Positions 44,937-59,404 of a DNA stretch of 64,000 bases are shown here, piece after piece (the stretch's first letter is position 1; each line of letters begins with the position of its first letter). Source of the stretch: Azospirillum sp. B21 (GTDB lineage: Bacteria; Pseudomonadota; Alphaproteobacteria; Azospirillales; Azospirillaceae); the NCBI RefSeq assembly GCF_008364825.1, contig NZ_VTTO01000021.1:1-64000 (forward strand), in the 5' to 3' direction. The translations under genes and the position numbers were made by a program. The notes beneath the pieces are model-generated. The model was not told the DNA's origin. It saw only the letters and a list, made by a program, of their open reading frames with translations, and made no database searches.

Positions 44937-45038
44937 ATGGCTATGGCGCAAGACCACGTATCGACCAGACCCCTTCGCGTCTTCGACCGTATGGAAGGCG
45001 AGCATTTCCCCACCACCATCGCGGTCGAGCGGGTCTAG
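44937..45038 (+). pseudogene. Fragment of a DUF5648-type repeat protein
   Basis: A 33-codon frame ends RVFDRMEGEHFPTTIAVERV and stops at a TAG. This matches the first repeat of the RTX protein 2.8 kb downstream (FRFFNRRTGEHFYTGSTAERD) at about half of the positions, including the GEHF core and the terminal ER. No second repeat or calcium-binding part follows, so it looks like a decayed or truncated copy left beside the O-acetylation genes. The frame is open back to a TTG at 44916. The rest of the 313-base gap shows no gene. Confidence 0.45.
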
Positions 45039-45146
45039 ACACGTTCCCAGTTTTGGGTATGCCCTGTGTCGTTCCGGGCCGATGAGCTTCTGATCTGGAA
45101 GTACCGGCACCACGAGCGCGCAGTGAATATGGAATTTGGGTGAATT

Positions 45147-46574
45147 ATGGTTTTCAGTTCTATCCTGTTCATCTTTTATTTTCTTCCAATTTTCCTATTT
45201 TGTTATTATTCGCTGCCATTCAAGCACGCAACTCTTCTTTTCTTTAGCTTGATTTTTTATGCATATGGCGAGGTGATCTATACCTACGTCATGCTGTTGT
45301 CGATCCTTCTCAACTACGCCCTCGGATTATGGATCGCCGGGCAAGAGGGGCGTGGGCGCAAGCTTGCCATGGGCACCGGCGTCGTCGTCAACCTGGGCAT
45401 CCTCGTCTATTTCAAGTACCTGGGATTCTTTTATGGAATGGTGGCAGAAGTGGCGCCGGGCCTGCTTTCCGGTCCGCCGCAGGTGCATCTGCCGCTCGGC
45501 ATTTCGTTCTTCACCTTCCACGCGCTGTCCTACCTGATCGATGTCTATCGCCGTCAGGTTCCGGTAGAGCGCAGCCTGATCTACGTCGCCGTCTACATCA
45601 CGATGTTCCCTCAGCTTGTGGCCGGGCCGATCATCCGCTTCCACGACATCCGGGATGAGATCCACAACCGCAGAGTCAATGCCGGGCTGTTCGCCGAGGG
45701 CATTCAGATTTTCGTGATCGGCCTTGCGCAGAAGGTGCTGATCGCCAACACGGTGGCGGTGGCGGCGGACCAGATCTTCGCGCTCGACCCGACGGGGCTG
45801 AGCCTGCCGGTCGCCTGGCTGGGCATCCTCTGCTACACGCTGCAGATCTTCTTCGATTTCTGCGGCTATTCGACCATGGCCATCGGGCTGGGGCTGATGA
45901 TCGGCTTCCACTTCCCGCTGAACTTCAACTATCCCTACATCGCACAGTCGATCACCGAGTTCTGGCGCCGCTGGCACATTTCGCTGTCGATGTGGTTCCG
46001 CGACTATCTGTACATTCCGTTGGGCGGCAACCGCGCCGGCCCGCTGGTCACCTACCGGAACCTGCTCGTCGTCTTCCTCCTGTGCGGCCTCTGGCATGGC
46101 GCCAACTGGACCTTCGTGGTCTGGGGGCTGTGGCACGGCGCCTTCCTGGTGTTCGAGCGGCTGGGCATAGCGCGGCTGCTCGACCGGTCCGTGCCGGCGG
46201 TCCGCCACGTCTACACGCTGCTGGTGGTGATGGTCGGCTGGGTGTTCTTCCGCGCCGACACGCTGGGGCATGCCTGGACCTTCCTGAAGGCCATGGCCGG
46301 GGCCGGCCAGCCGAGCCAACTGGCGCCGCACGTCCTCCAGTTTCTGACGCCGGAGACCGCCACCGCGCTGGTCATCGGCATGGTCGCAGCGACACCGGTG
46401 CTCGGCCGGCTGGTGCGGGCCGGGCTGGACGCGGCGCGGAGCGCGGCCGGCGGCCGCATCCTGGTCGGCACGGGCGAGGCGCTGTATCTGGCCGGTCTGC
46501 TCGGAATGTTCGCGCTGGCCATCATGAGCCTCGCAGCCGGCACCTACAATCCGTTCATCTACTTCCGGTTCTGA
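45147..46574 (+). CDS. AlgI-like MBOAT polysaccharide O-acetyltransferase
   Basis: A 475-residue polytopic MBOAT protein. The AlgI-family signatures are present: LGISFFTFHALSYLIDVYR, QLVAGPIIRFHDI, FCGYSTMAIGLGLMIGFHFPLNFNYPY, FWRRWHISLSMWFRDYLYIPLGGNR and CGLWHGANWTFVVWGLWHGAF with the essential His317. It passes acetyl groups across the inner membrane to a periplasmic partner, here surely the next gene. The first 60 or so codons are AT-rich compared with the rest of the gene, possibly marking a recombination edge or a translation-start effect. No alginate polymerase is nearby, so the acceptor glycan is made elsewhere. Confidence 0.9.
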   Translation: MVFSSILFIFYFLPIFLFCYYSLPFKHATLLFFSLIFYAYGEVIYTYVMLLSILLNYALGLWIAGQEGRGRKLAMGTGVVVNLGILVYFKYLGFFYGMVAEVAPGLLSGPPQVHLPLGISFFTFHALSYLIDVYRRQVPVERSLIYVAVYITMFPQLVAGPIIRFHDIRDEIHNRRVNAGLFAEGIQIFVIGLAQKVLIANTVAVAADQIFALDPTGLSLPVAWLGILCYTLQIFFDFCGYSTMAIGLGLMIGFHFPLNFNYPYIAQSITEFWRRWHISLSMWFRDYLYIPLGGNRAGPLVTYRNLLVVFLLCGLWHGANWTFVVWGLWHGAFLVFERLGIARLLDRSVPAVRHVYTLLVVMVGWVFFRADTLGHAWTFLKAMAGAGQPSQLAPHVLQFLTPETATALVIGMVAATPVLGRLVRAGLDAARSAAGGRILVGTGEALYLAGLLGMFALAIMSLAAGTYNPFIYFRF

Positions 46575-46576
46575 CC

Positions 46577-47722
46577 ATGCGAACGGTGACTCTCGGGATC
46601 GTGCACAGCACGCTTTTGCAGAAGCTGTGCATCGGACTTTTCCTGGCGCTCCTCCTGCTGCCCATGATCGGCCAGATGGTGTCGGTGGGAACGGGCGTGA
46701 CGGCGACCGAGATGCGGGCGCCAAACGCGCTGCCCGGCCTGCCCGGTTCCGTCGAGGAGGTTTCCGTCCTGCCGCAGCGCTTCGAGGCGTGGCTGAAGGA
46801 CCATTTCGGCTTCCGCAACCATCTCGTGCTCGCCAACAACCTGATCCGGGTCAAGGTTTTTGGACAGAGCACCTCGCCGCTGGTCGTGCTCGGCCGGAAC
46901 GGCTGGCTGTTCTACACGGGCGAACATGCGCTCGAACAGACGCGCGGCATCGACCGCTTCTCGCCGGAGGAGTTGGACCGCTGGATCGATGTCATGGAGC
47001 GGCGGCAGGCCTGGTTGGCGGAGCGCGGCATCCCCATGCTGATGGTCGCCATCCCCAACAAGGAGCGCGTCTACCGCGAGGAACTGCCGGCCTGGGCCAC
47101 CCTGGTGAACCCGGAAAGCCGGATGGACCAGATCGTCCGGCGACTGGCGGAGCGGCGTTCGCCGCTGGTGTTCAAGGACATGACCGCGGACCTCGTCGCC
47201 GCCAAGAAGGACATGAAGGTCTACCACCAGGCCGACACGCACTGGACGGTCGAGGCCGCCTTCGCCGTCGGCTATCGGGGGATCATGGAGTGGATCAAGA
47301 CGGTCCGTCCGGATTTCACGCCGCTGACCCCGGCCGACATGAAGCGAACCCTCGCCATGCGCCAGGGCGCAGACCTCGACCTCGCCCGCATGCTGGGATT
47401 GGCGGCGGTTTACCAGGAGGAGGAGGTGCGCTATGACTTCGCCGGACCGTCCAAGCTTCGCAGCGCCGACGCCTCCATGCCAAACGGCATCGTCCAGAAC
47501 ATTCTGCGTGCCGACCGGCCGACGGCGCCGACCGTGGTATGGTTCCGGGACTCCTTCACCATCTCCATGATCCCTTACATCGCCGAAACCTTCCGCGAGG
47601 CAGTGATCACCGAGCACAAGGGGCTGCGCTTCGACAAGCCGCTGATCGAGGAGCGCAAGCCGGATGTGGTCGTCTACCAGTTCGTCGAGCGGTCCCTCAA
47701 CGCTCCCATCCCGGCGGAATGA
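46577..47722 (+). CDS. AlgX/AlgJ-like periplasmic O-acetyltransferase (SGNH-like)
   Basis: A 381-residue protein with an N-terminal signal anchor (LCIGLFLALLLLPMIGQM). The SGNH-like fold shows FEAWLKDHFGFRNHLVLANNLI, VVLGRNGWLFYTGEH, the Asp220-x-His222 pair in QADTHWTVEAAF and the serine motif VVWFRDSF (Ser326). These are the catalytic elements of AlgX and AlgJ, which receive acetyl from AlgI and put it on the polymer in the periplasm. It starts two bases after the algI-like stop, so the pair is one operon. Confidence 0.88.
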   Translation: MRTVTLGIVHSTLLQKLCIGLFLALLLLPMIGQMVSVGTGVTATEMRAPNALPGLPGSVEEVSVLPQRFEAWLKDHFGFRNHLVLANNLIRVKVFGQSTSPLVVLGRNGWLFYTGEHALEQTRGIDRFSPEELDRWIDVMERRQAWLAERGIPMLMVAIPNKERVYREELPAWATLVNPESRMDQIVRRLAERRSPLVFKDMTADLVAAKKDMKVYHQADTHWTVEAAFAVGYRGIMEWIKTVRPDFTPLTPADMKRTLAMRQGADLDLARMLGLAAVYQEEEVRYDFAGPSKLRSADASMPNGIVQNILRADRPTAPTVVWFRDSFTISMIPYIAETFREAVITEHKGLRFDKPLIEERKPDVVVYQFVERSLNAPIPAE

Positions 47723-47796
47723 TCCAAGTAATCTTCTGTCGATACTGCGAAACAAATGGGTCTTGATTTTGAAGGGTTATTGCCCTAGCCTACTTG

Positions 47797-47810
47797 TGGT
47801 TAATTAACCA
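47797..47810. promoter_or_regulatory. Perfect AT-rich palindrome at the RTX gene start
   Basis: TGGTTAATTAACCA is a perfect 14-base palindrome ending one base before the likely ATG at 47812. It stands out in GC-rich DNA and could be an operator that covers the translation start region. No regulator gene is adjacent. Confidence 0.4.
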
Positions 47811-47811
47811 T

Positions 47812-49515
47812 ATGGCGGCCACTGAGATGGGCGTTGTATCCTCCAAAGCCTTCCGCTTCTTCAACCGTAGGACGGGAGAGCATTTCTATACGGGGAGCAC
47901 GGCCGAACGGGATGGCATCATCGCCGCAAGAGCCGACATGACGTATGAAGGCGTCGCTTTCCTGCCGGGAGGCAGTGCCAGCACTCCGGTGTCGGTGGCC
48001 CGCTTCATCAGGCTGGATACGGGGGAGCATTTCTACACCGCCAGCGCCGTCGAGCGGGATTACATCCTCCAGAACATGTCGGACAATTTCCGCCTGGAGG
48101 ATTTGGAGGCATTTCTTGTTTCCGCGACGCCGGATTATCAATTCTCCCAGCCCGTCTACCGGTTCCTGGACACGGCAACCGGCAACCATTTCCTCACCGC
48201 GTCGGAAAGCGAGCGGGACGGGGTGATGGCGACCCTGCCGAGCTATCGCTATGAAGGGGTGGCGTTCTACGCAAAGCCGACCCCGCCGCTTCCCCCTGCC
48301 CCGTCGGGGAATTTCGACGAGGCGTGGTATCTCCAGGCCTACCCGGATGTACGCGATGCGGTGAATGCCGGCTTGATGACCGCCCGCGTCCATTACGACG
48401 TTTTCGGCAAGCGGGAAGGCCGGATGCCGAACGACATGGCGGCCCTTGCCGGCAACGATCATTGGATCGCCTTCGACGGCGCGCCCGGCCATGTCCGAAT
48501 CCTGAACGGCGGTTCCGGCGACGACATCCTGGACGGGATCGACGGATACACGATCTCAAACAGCACGATGGTCGGTGCCTACATCGGCTACAGCGACTTC
48601 AGCGACGTGCTGTTCGGCGAAACCGGCAACGACACGCTGTACGGCGCGCAGAACGACACCCTGAATGGCGGAAGCGGCAACGACACCTACTACGTGCATT
48701 CGTCCGGCGTTCTGGTGACCGAAGGTGCCGATGCCGGGATCGATGAAGTTGTCCTGATCGAAGACAGCAACAGCGGCTATTTCAACCACTCCATGCCGGC
48801 CAATGTCGAGCGGCTGCGGGTGTTCATCACCCCGATCATCAATCCATCGGTTCCCACCGTTGCCGGGAGTGCCGGGGACGACTGGATCGGTGCAGGCGGC
48901 ACCACCGCCCCGATCCGCCTTCTGGGCGGCGCAGGCAATGACACGTTGAATGGCGGTCTCGGCAGCGGCGGCGGCGCGGTCGTGGAGGGTGGCACCGGCA
49001 ACGACTATCTGCTGGCGGTCGGATTCAACGACGCACGTTTCTATACCTGGCTGGCATCGGGCAGCGATACGCTGAACGGCGGTGACGGCGACGACACGCT
49101 GGTGGCCTGGACCGGCAACGACCGCCTGACCGGCGGCGCCGGTGCCGATACCGTCCTCGTCGACTTCGCCACTCCCCCGAACCTGCTCTGGCAGGACCCG
49201 AAGGCTTGGACCTCCTATCCGGGGGGCGGCGGCAACCTTTCCTATGTCCTGTGGTCGGGCACGTCGGTGACGACGGTCACCGATTTCCAACCGGGTGTCG
49301 ACGTGCTGAGCTTCCGCCACAGCTCGCTCGGTCTTTCCGACATCATGGCGCGCTTCAACGACCGCGCCGACGGGACGGGAGTGGTGGCGAGCTTCACTAC
49401 CAGCGAATTCGGGCTGTCGGTGACGGGCGACGCCAACAACACCTTCACGCTCTCGCTCGACGGCCTCAACCGGTCCCAGGTCTCGGCGAACTGGTTCGCC
49501 GTTTCTTCGACCTGA
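47812..49515 (+). CDS. Secreted RTX protein with N-terminal DUF5648-type repeats
   Basis: A 567-residue protein (starting at the ATG at 47812; a TTG at 47794 and an ATG at 47827 are alternatives, none with a good ribosome site). Three repeats of about 45-60 residues carry the G(E/N)HF(Y/L)T core (RTGEHFYTGSTAERD, DTGEHFYTASAVERD, ATGNHFLTASESERD). Then comes a YLQAYPDVRDAV segment, and from about 225 on RTX nonapeptides (LNGGSGDDILDG, LNGGSGNDTYYV, LLGGAGNDTLNG, LNGGDGDDTLVA, LTGGAGADTVL). RTX repeats bind calcium and point to type I secretion without a signal peptide. No type I exporter is in the window. Located after the O-acetylation pair, it may be an exopolysaccharide-associated matrix protein. 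Confidence 0.85.
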   Translation: MAATEMGVVSSKAFRFFNRRTGEHFYTGSTAERDGIIAARADMTYEGVAFLPGGSASTPVSVARFIRLDTGEHFYTASAVERDYILQNMSDNFRLEDLEAFLVSATPDYQFSQPVYRFLDTATGNHFLTASESERDGVMATLPSYRYEGVAFYAKPTPPLPPAPSGNFDEAWYLQAYPDVRDAVNAGLMTARVHYDVFGKREGRMPNDMAALAGNDHWIAFDGAPGHVRILNGGSGDDILDGIDGYTISNSTMVGAYIGYSDFSDVLFGETGNDTLYGAQNDTLNGGSGNDTYYVHSSGVLVTEGADAGIDEVVLIEDSNSGYFNHSMPANVERLRVFITPIINPSVPTVAGSAGDDWIGAGGTTAPIRLLGGAGNDTLNGGLGSGGGAVVEGGTGNDYLLAVGFNDARFYTWLASGSDTLNGGDGDDTLVAWTGNDRLTGGAGADTVLVDFATPPNLLWQDPKAWTSYPGGGGNLSYVLWSGTSVTTVTDFQPGVDVLSFRHSSLGLSDIMARFNDRADGTGVVASFTTSEFGLSVTGDANNTFTLSLDGLNRSQVSANWFAVSST

Positions 49516-49739
49516 CGACGTAGCCGGCCGCCCTGCCCCTCTCCCATCGGGGCAGTTGACGGCCGCTCCCGCTTGCCGGCTCCGCACTCGATTCCCATGT
49601 GCCGTCTCCACCTGCGCGGCTGTCGCCGCGGGTGGAGCGGCGGGACGGACCTTTCCTTCGTTCCGGCTGTTGTATCGAAAGAACATGCAGCATCGACGTC
49701 GATGGGGACGGCCTGAGAATGTCACCGAGGATTAGCACC

Positions 49740-50048
49740 ATGACCCCCCGTCTCCTTGCGGAGCTTCTGGAACCGATCCTGACCGCAGCGGAAGACGACG
49801 AAGAGGCCCTGTCCGAGGCCGTGAACCTGACTGCGGAGGCAATGGCGGCGCTGGGCGCCACCGTGCTCGACCCGGACGGTCAGCCGGCGCGCGGGGTGTC
49901 CGATGAGCGGGCCGTCGTCGCCGCGCTGAACACCCACGCGCACAACCTGATGCGCGACGGGCGGCTCGACGATGTCGTCGAGGCGTTGCAAGTGGCCGAG
50001 CGGATCGGTCGCCTCGCCCATCTGCCGCACCACCCGCGGACTGTCTGA
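49740..50048 (+). CDS. Small helical protein of unknown function
   Basis: A 102-residue protein (MTPRLLAELLEPILTAAEDDEEALSEAVNLTAEAMAALGATVLD...). Mostly helical and acidic, with GRLDDVVEALQVAERIGRLA near the end. GAGGATTAGCACC precedes the ATG. No family is recognised and no membrane segment is seen. It lies 133 bases before the large trehalose fusion gene on the same strand, so co-expression is possible. The 224 bases before it hold no gene; an imperfect CTGCCCC/GGGGCAG hairpin just after the RTX stop is the only visible structure. Confidence 0.6.
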   Translation: MTPRLLAELLEPILTAAEDDEEALSEAVNLTAEAMAALGATVLDPDGQPARGVSDERAVVAALNTHAHNLMRDGRLDDVVEALQVAERIGRLAHLPHHPRTV

Positions 50049-50181
50049 CCACTCTTTCGGGAGAAGGGCGCGGTCGTTCGTGGAAGCGGCTTCGCGGGTG
50101 CGGGTACTCCCTCCCTCCGTGCTGCCCCTCCATTCTGTTTGAGCGACGTGCCACCCAGCGCTCAACAGGGGAGGAGCCCTC

Positions 50182-55788
<5,607 letters not shown>

Positions 55789-55853
55789 TCACGCAGCCGA
55801 TCCTAATGGCTCTTCCCAACTCCGCCCTTCCATACTCCGAGGAGCACACACCC

Positions 55854-58634
55854 ATGGCCCCCGCCGCCGGCAAGCCGATCCCTCGTGCGACGTACCGGGT
55901 CCAACTGAATGGCGAATTCGGCTTCGACCGGACGACCGCCATCGCCGACTATATCGCCCGCCTGGGCGTCAGCCATCTCTACGCCTCCCCCTACATGAAG
56001 GCGCGGCCGGGCAGCACCCATGGCTATGACATCGTCAACCACAACGAACTGAACCCGGAGGTCGGCGACCAGAACGACTTCCGCGATCTGGTGGAGGCGC
56101 TGAAGCGCAACAACCTCGGCCAAATCCTGGACTTCGTTCCCAACCACATGGGTGTCGGCGGGTCCGACAACGAATGGTGGTTGAACGTGCTGGAGTGGGG
56201 ACCTGATAGCCCGTATGCCGGGTATTTCGACATCGAATGGGAATCAGATTACCGCTATCTCCAGGGCAAGGTGCTGGTGCCCTTCCTGGGCGACCAGTAT
56301 GGCGCGGTGCTGGTGTCGGGCGGGCTGGAGCTGCGCTTCGACAGTGAGACCGGCAGCTTCGCGGTGTGGGCCTATGACAGCCACAAGCTGCCGGTGCGGC
56401 CGCAGGATTACGGCACCATCCTCGGCACCGACCACCCGGATCTGGAGCGGATCGGCGACGCATTCGCCCATCTCGCCTATGCCCGGCCCCATCAGATCGC
56501 ACGGGCCGGCGTTCAGAAGGCGGAACTGGCGACACTGGTCGCGACGCGGCCGGACGTGGCCGACGCGATCAACCAGCGCCTGTCCGTCTTCCGCGGCTAC
56601 CAGGGAGAAATCGACAGCTGGGTCCACCTGCACGAGCTGATCGGCTGCCAGAACTGGCGCGTCGCCTATTTCAAGGTGGCGGCCGACGACATCAACTATC
56701 GCCGCTTCTTCAACATCAACGAGCTGGCCGGCCTGCGCATGGACGAGCCGGAGCTGTTCGACGTCGCCCACCGCATGGTTCTGAAGATGGTGGAGGACGG
56801 CACGCTCGACGGCATCCGCATCGACCACATCGACGGGCTGATCGACCCCAAGGGCTATTGCGAGCGGCTGGTCGCGGCGTCCTCCAAGCCCTTCTATCTG
56901 GTGGTGGAGAAGATCCTGGCCCGGCATGAGCGGCTGCGCGAGGATTGGCCGATCGACGGCACCACCGGTTATGAATACGCCAACCTGATGGGAGGCCTGT
57001 TCGTCGATCCCAAGGCGGAGGAAGCCTTCACCCGCCTCTACGCCGACTTCATCGGCCGGCGCGACGATTTCGAAGAGGTGGTGCGGCAGTGCAAGATCCG
57101 CATCATGGAAAGCGAGATGGCGAGCGAGCTGAACGTGCTGTCGCGCAAGGCGGCGCGCATCGCCCGCTCCAACCCCGCCACCGCCGACTTCACCGCCAAC
57201 ATCCTGCATCAGGCGCTGAAGGAGACCATCGCCCGCTTCCCCGTCTACCGCACCTATGTCGACGGCGGCGTGCCGAGTGATCTCGACCGCCGCGACATCG
57301 ACTGGGCGATCTCCCAGGCGCGGCGGGCGGAACAGGGGCCGGACGGATCGGTCTATGATTTCCTGCAGCGGCTGCTGACCACCGATCTGGTGGCCGCACC
57401 CAAGAGCGGCTACAGCCACCGGCAAGTCACCCGCTTCGCCATGCGGTTCCAGCAGTATAGCGGCCCCGTGATGGCCAAGGGGCTGGAGGACACCGCCTTC
57501 TACCGCTACAACCGGTTGGCGGCGCTGAACGAGGTCGGCGGCCATCCCGACCATTTCGGCGTCAGCGTCTCCGCCTTCCACCGCGCCAACCAGGACCGCG
57601 CGCGCAACTGGCCGGGCAACATGCTGGCCAGCACCACCCACGACACCAAGCGTGGCGAGGACACCCGCGCCCGCCTCTACGCCCTGTCGGAGATGCCGGA
57701 GGAGTGGGAGCGGCAGGTCCAGACCTGGAGCCGCCTGCTTCGTGCCCGCCGCGGCGACGTGGAGGGCACCGCCCCGCCCGACCGCAATGACGAGTACCTG
57801 TTCTACCAGCTGCTGCTCGGCGCCTGGCCAGCGGAGCTGACCGGTGCCTCGGTCGAGCAGATCGAACAGTCGGCGATGACCGCCTTCGCCGAACGCATCG
57901 TCGGCGCCATGACCAAATCGATGCGCGAGGCCAAGGTCCATTCGACCTGGGCCGCACCCAACGAGGCCTATGAAGGCGCGGTCGTCAGCTTCATCCACGA
58001 TGCGTTGGACGTCACCCGCCGCAACGCCTTCCTGGAGGCCTTCCTTCCCTTCCAGGCGACACTGGCACGCATCGGCATGGTCAACGGGCTGTCACAGACC
58101 CTGCTGAAGCTGACCAGCCCCGGCGTGCCCGACATCTACCAGGGCTGCGAGCTGTGGAACCTGAGCCTCGTCGATCCCGACAACCGGCTGCCGGTGGATT
58201 ACGATGCCCGCCGCAGGCTGCTGGAGGAGGTGGAGGACGTGGTGGAGCGCGGCGCCGTCGCCGGCCTGCTGGAGCGCTGGACCGACGGCGCGGTGAAGCT
58301 GGCGGTGACCCGGCAGGCCCTGGCGGTGCGGGCGGAGAAGCCGGAAGTCTTCAGTGCCGGCGAGTATCTTCCGCTGGAGGCGACCGGCGACCGGGCCGAC
58401 CATGTGGTCGCCTATGCCCGCCGTGCCGGCGACGACACGGTGGTGGTGGCGGTCCCGCGTCTGGTCGGCCAGCTGGGCGAAAGCCCCGACTGGGGCAACA
58501 CCGCCATCCCGCTGCCGCGCGGCACTCGCTGGCGCAATCGCCTGACCGGGGCGGAGGTGGAGGGCGGCGACGCGGTTTCCGTCGCGACGCTGTTCGGAGA
58601 TCTGCCGGTGGCATTGCTGTCGCGCGAGGGGTGA
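55854..58634 (+). CDS. treY: TreY, maltooligosyl trehalose synthase
   Basis: A 926-residue GH13 protein: PRATYRVQLNGEFGFDRTTAIADYIARLGVSHLYASPY at the start, ILDFVPNHMGVG, Asp324 in DGIRIDHIDGL, Glu352 in VVEKILA, and Asp597 in STTHDTKRGEDTRAR, which together are the TreY catalytic set. It turns the reducing end of an alpha-glucan into a trehalosyl unit, the substrate of the TreZ domain upstream. I prefer the ATG at 55854 (GGAG nine bases upstream and start of the conserved region); an in-frame ATG at 55806 adds 16 residues. It follows the fusion gene closely, forming a treZ/treY operon. Confidence 0.93.
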   Translation: MAPAAGKPIPRATYRVQLNGEFGFDRTTAIADYIARLGVSHLYASPYMKARPGSTHGYDIVNHNELNPEVGDQNDFRDLVEALKRNNLGQILDFVPNHMGVGGSDNEWWLNVLEWGPDSPYAGYFDIEWESDYRYLQGKVLVPFLGDQYGAVLVSGGLELRFDSETGSFAVWAYDSHKLPVRPQDYGTILGTDHPDLERIGDAFAHLAYARPHQIARAGVQKAELATLVATRPDVADAINQRLSVFRGYQGEIDSWVHLHELIGCQNWRVAYFKVAADDINYRRFFNINELAGLRMDEPELFDVAHRMVLKMVEDGTLDGIRIDHIDGLIDPKGYCERLVAASSKPFYLVVEKILARHERLREDWPIDGTTGYEYANLMGGLFVDPKAEEAFTRLYADFIGRRDDFEEVVRQCKIRIMESEMASELNVLSRKAARIARSNPATADFTANILHQALKETIARFPVYRTYVDGGVPSDLDRRDIDWAISQARRAEQGPDGSVYDFLQRLLTTDLVAAPKSGYSHRQVTRFAMRFQQYSGPVMAKGLEDTAFYRYNRLAALNEVGGHPDHFGVSVSAFHRANQDRARNWPGNMLASTTHDTKRGEDTRARLYALSEMPEEWERQVQTWSRLLRARRGDVEGTAPPDRNDEYLFYQLLLGAWPAELTGASVEQIEQSAMTAFAERIVGAMTKSMREAKVHSTWAAPNEAYEGAVVSFIHDALDVTRRNAFLEAFLPFQATLARIGMVNGLSQTLLKLTSPGVPDIYQGCELWNLSLVDPDNRLPVDYDARRRLLEEVEDVVERGAVAGLLERWTDGAVKLAVTRQALAVRAEKPEVFSAGEYLPLEATGDRADHVVAYARRAGDDTVVVAVPRLVGQLGESPDWGNTAIPLPRGTRWRNRLTGAEVEGGDAVSVATLFGDLPVALLSREG

Positions 58635-58639
58635 ACCCT

Positions 58640-58662
58640 CCCTCTCCCCCCGGGGGAGAGGG
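58640..58662. repeat. Short REP-like palindrome
   Basis: CCCTCTCCCC pairs with GGGGAGAGGG around a three-base loop, six bases past the treY stop. It shares the CCCTCTCCC arm with the REP-like repeats at 4460-4540 and 37352-37470 and may end the treY transcript. Confidence 0.6.
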
Positions 58663-58686
58663 AATTCCTCCGACCATCGACATCCA

Positions 58687-58726
58687 GAACAAAACAAAAG
58701 GGCGCGCGGTTAACCCGCGCGCCCTT
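58687..58726 (-). terminator. Terminator of the Ser/Gly-rich protein gene
   Basis: A perfect 12-base-pair stem (AAGGGCGCGCGG 58698-58709 with CCGCGCGCCCTT 58715-58726, loop TTAAC) is followed on the minus strand by a T-rich stretch (TTTTGTTTTG). It is 22 bases past the minus-strand stop. Confidence 0.85.
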
Positions 58727-58748
58727 CCCATTCATCCGATCCTCAGGA

Positions 58749-59168
58749 TCAGCGGGTCGTGCTGCCGGTGCCCGAAGACCCGCCCATCGAACCGGACGGC
58801 TGCTGCGTGCCGACCGGACCGTCGGAGCCCGTGCCCATCGAGCCGCTGTTGCCCAGGCTGTTGCCGCCCGTGCCGTTGGTCGAGCTGGAGGAACCGGAGC
58901 CGGTCATCGACCCGCTGCCCATCGAGCCGCTGCCCGTCGTCGACCCACTGGAGCCGCTGGTGGCGCCGCTGTTGCTGTCCACGCCGCCCATGCTGCCGCA
59001 GCCCAACTGATTGTTGGAGGTGCAGGGCGGGTTGGTCTGGTTGGAGTTGGTGGTCGAACCGGCGCTGTTGGCGGCCGGGCTGCCGGAGATTGAACCGCTG
59101 TCGGCGGCGAGGGCCGGGGCGGCCATCAGGGCCAGGGCGGTGGCGGCGCCGATCATAAGGCTCTTCAT
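58749..59168 (-). CDS. Exported Ser/Gly-rich low-complexity protein
   Basis: A 139-residue protein with a signal peptide (MKSLMIGAATALALMAAPALA) and a mature part almost wholly made of Ser, Gly, Thr, Asn and Gln, with short GSMGSGSMTGSG-like repeats and two Cys (PCTSNNQLGC). No enzyme motif. It is probably a periplasmic or surface-exposed disordered protein. Strong signal peptide, clear start and its own terminator support a real gene despite the composition. No family is recognised. Confidence 0.75.
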   Translation of the reverse strand: MKSLMIGAATALALMAAPALAADSGSISGSPAANSAGSTTNSNQTNPPCTSNNQLGCGSMGGVDSNSGATSGSSGSTTGSGSMGSGSMTGSGSSSSTNGTGGNSLGNSGSMGTGSDGPVGTQQPSGSMGGSSGTGSTTR

Positions 59169-59346
59169 GACGATTCCTTTCGCTGTGCTGCCCGTCGACG
59201 CCGGTCAGGCGGCCGGGCAGCCATGGTTTGGGGAACATCGAATTCCGTATTCCACGCCAACAACAGCGATGGAGCCGAATGATCGCGCCGATTTCGCTCC
59301 GGTCCTCGAATGGCCCATCAATGCCACACCGGCGGGCGCCGAACAC

Positions 59347-59377
59347 AAAGACGCCCGCCGGAAGGGCGGGCGTCTTT
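59347..59377 (-). terminator. Terminator after the stand-alone receiver gene
   Basis: AAAGACGCCCGCC (59347-59359) pairs perfectly with GGCGGGCGTCTTT (59365-59377) around a five-base loop. The stem ends in TTT on both strands, so it can work in both directions; it lies 28 bases past the minus-strand receiver stop. Confidence 0.85.
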
Positions 59378-59404
59378 CGATCGGATTGGCGGTCCGTGTG
59401 CCGG

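Noticed and set aside
44901..45113. 70-codon minus-strand frame after dctD
   Set aside because: No ribosome site or family; the plus-strand frame with a GEHF repeat explains the region better.
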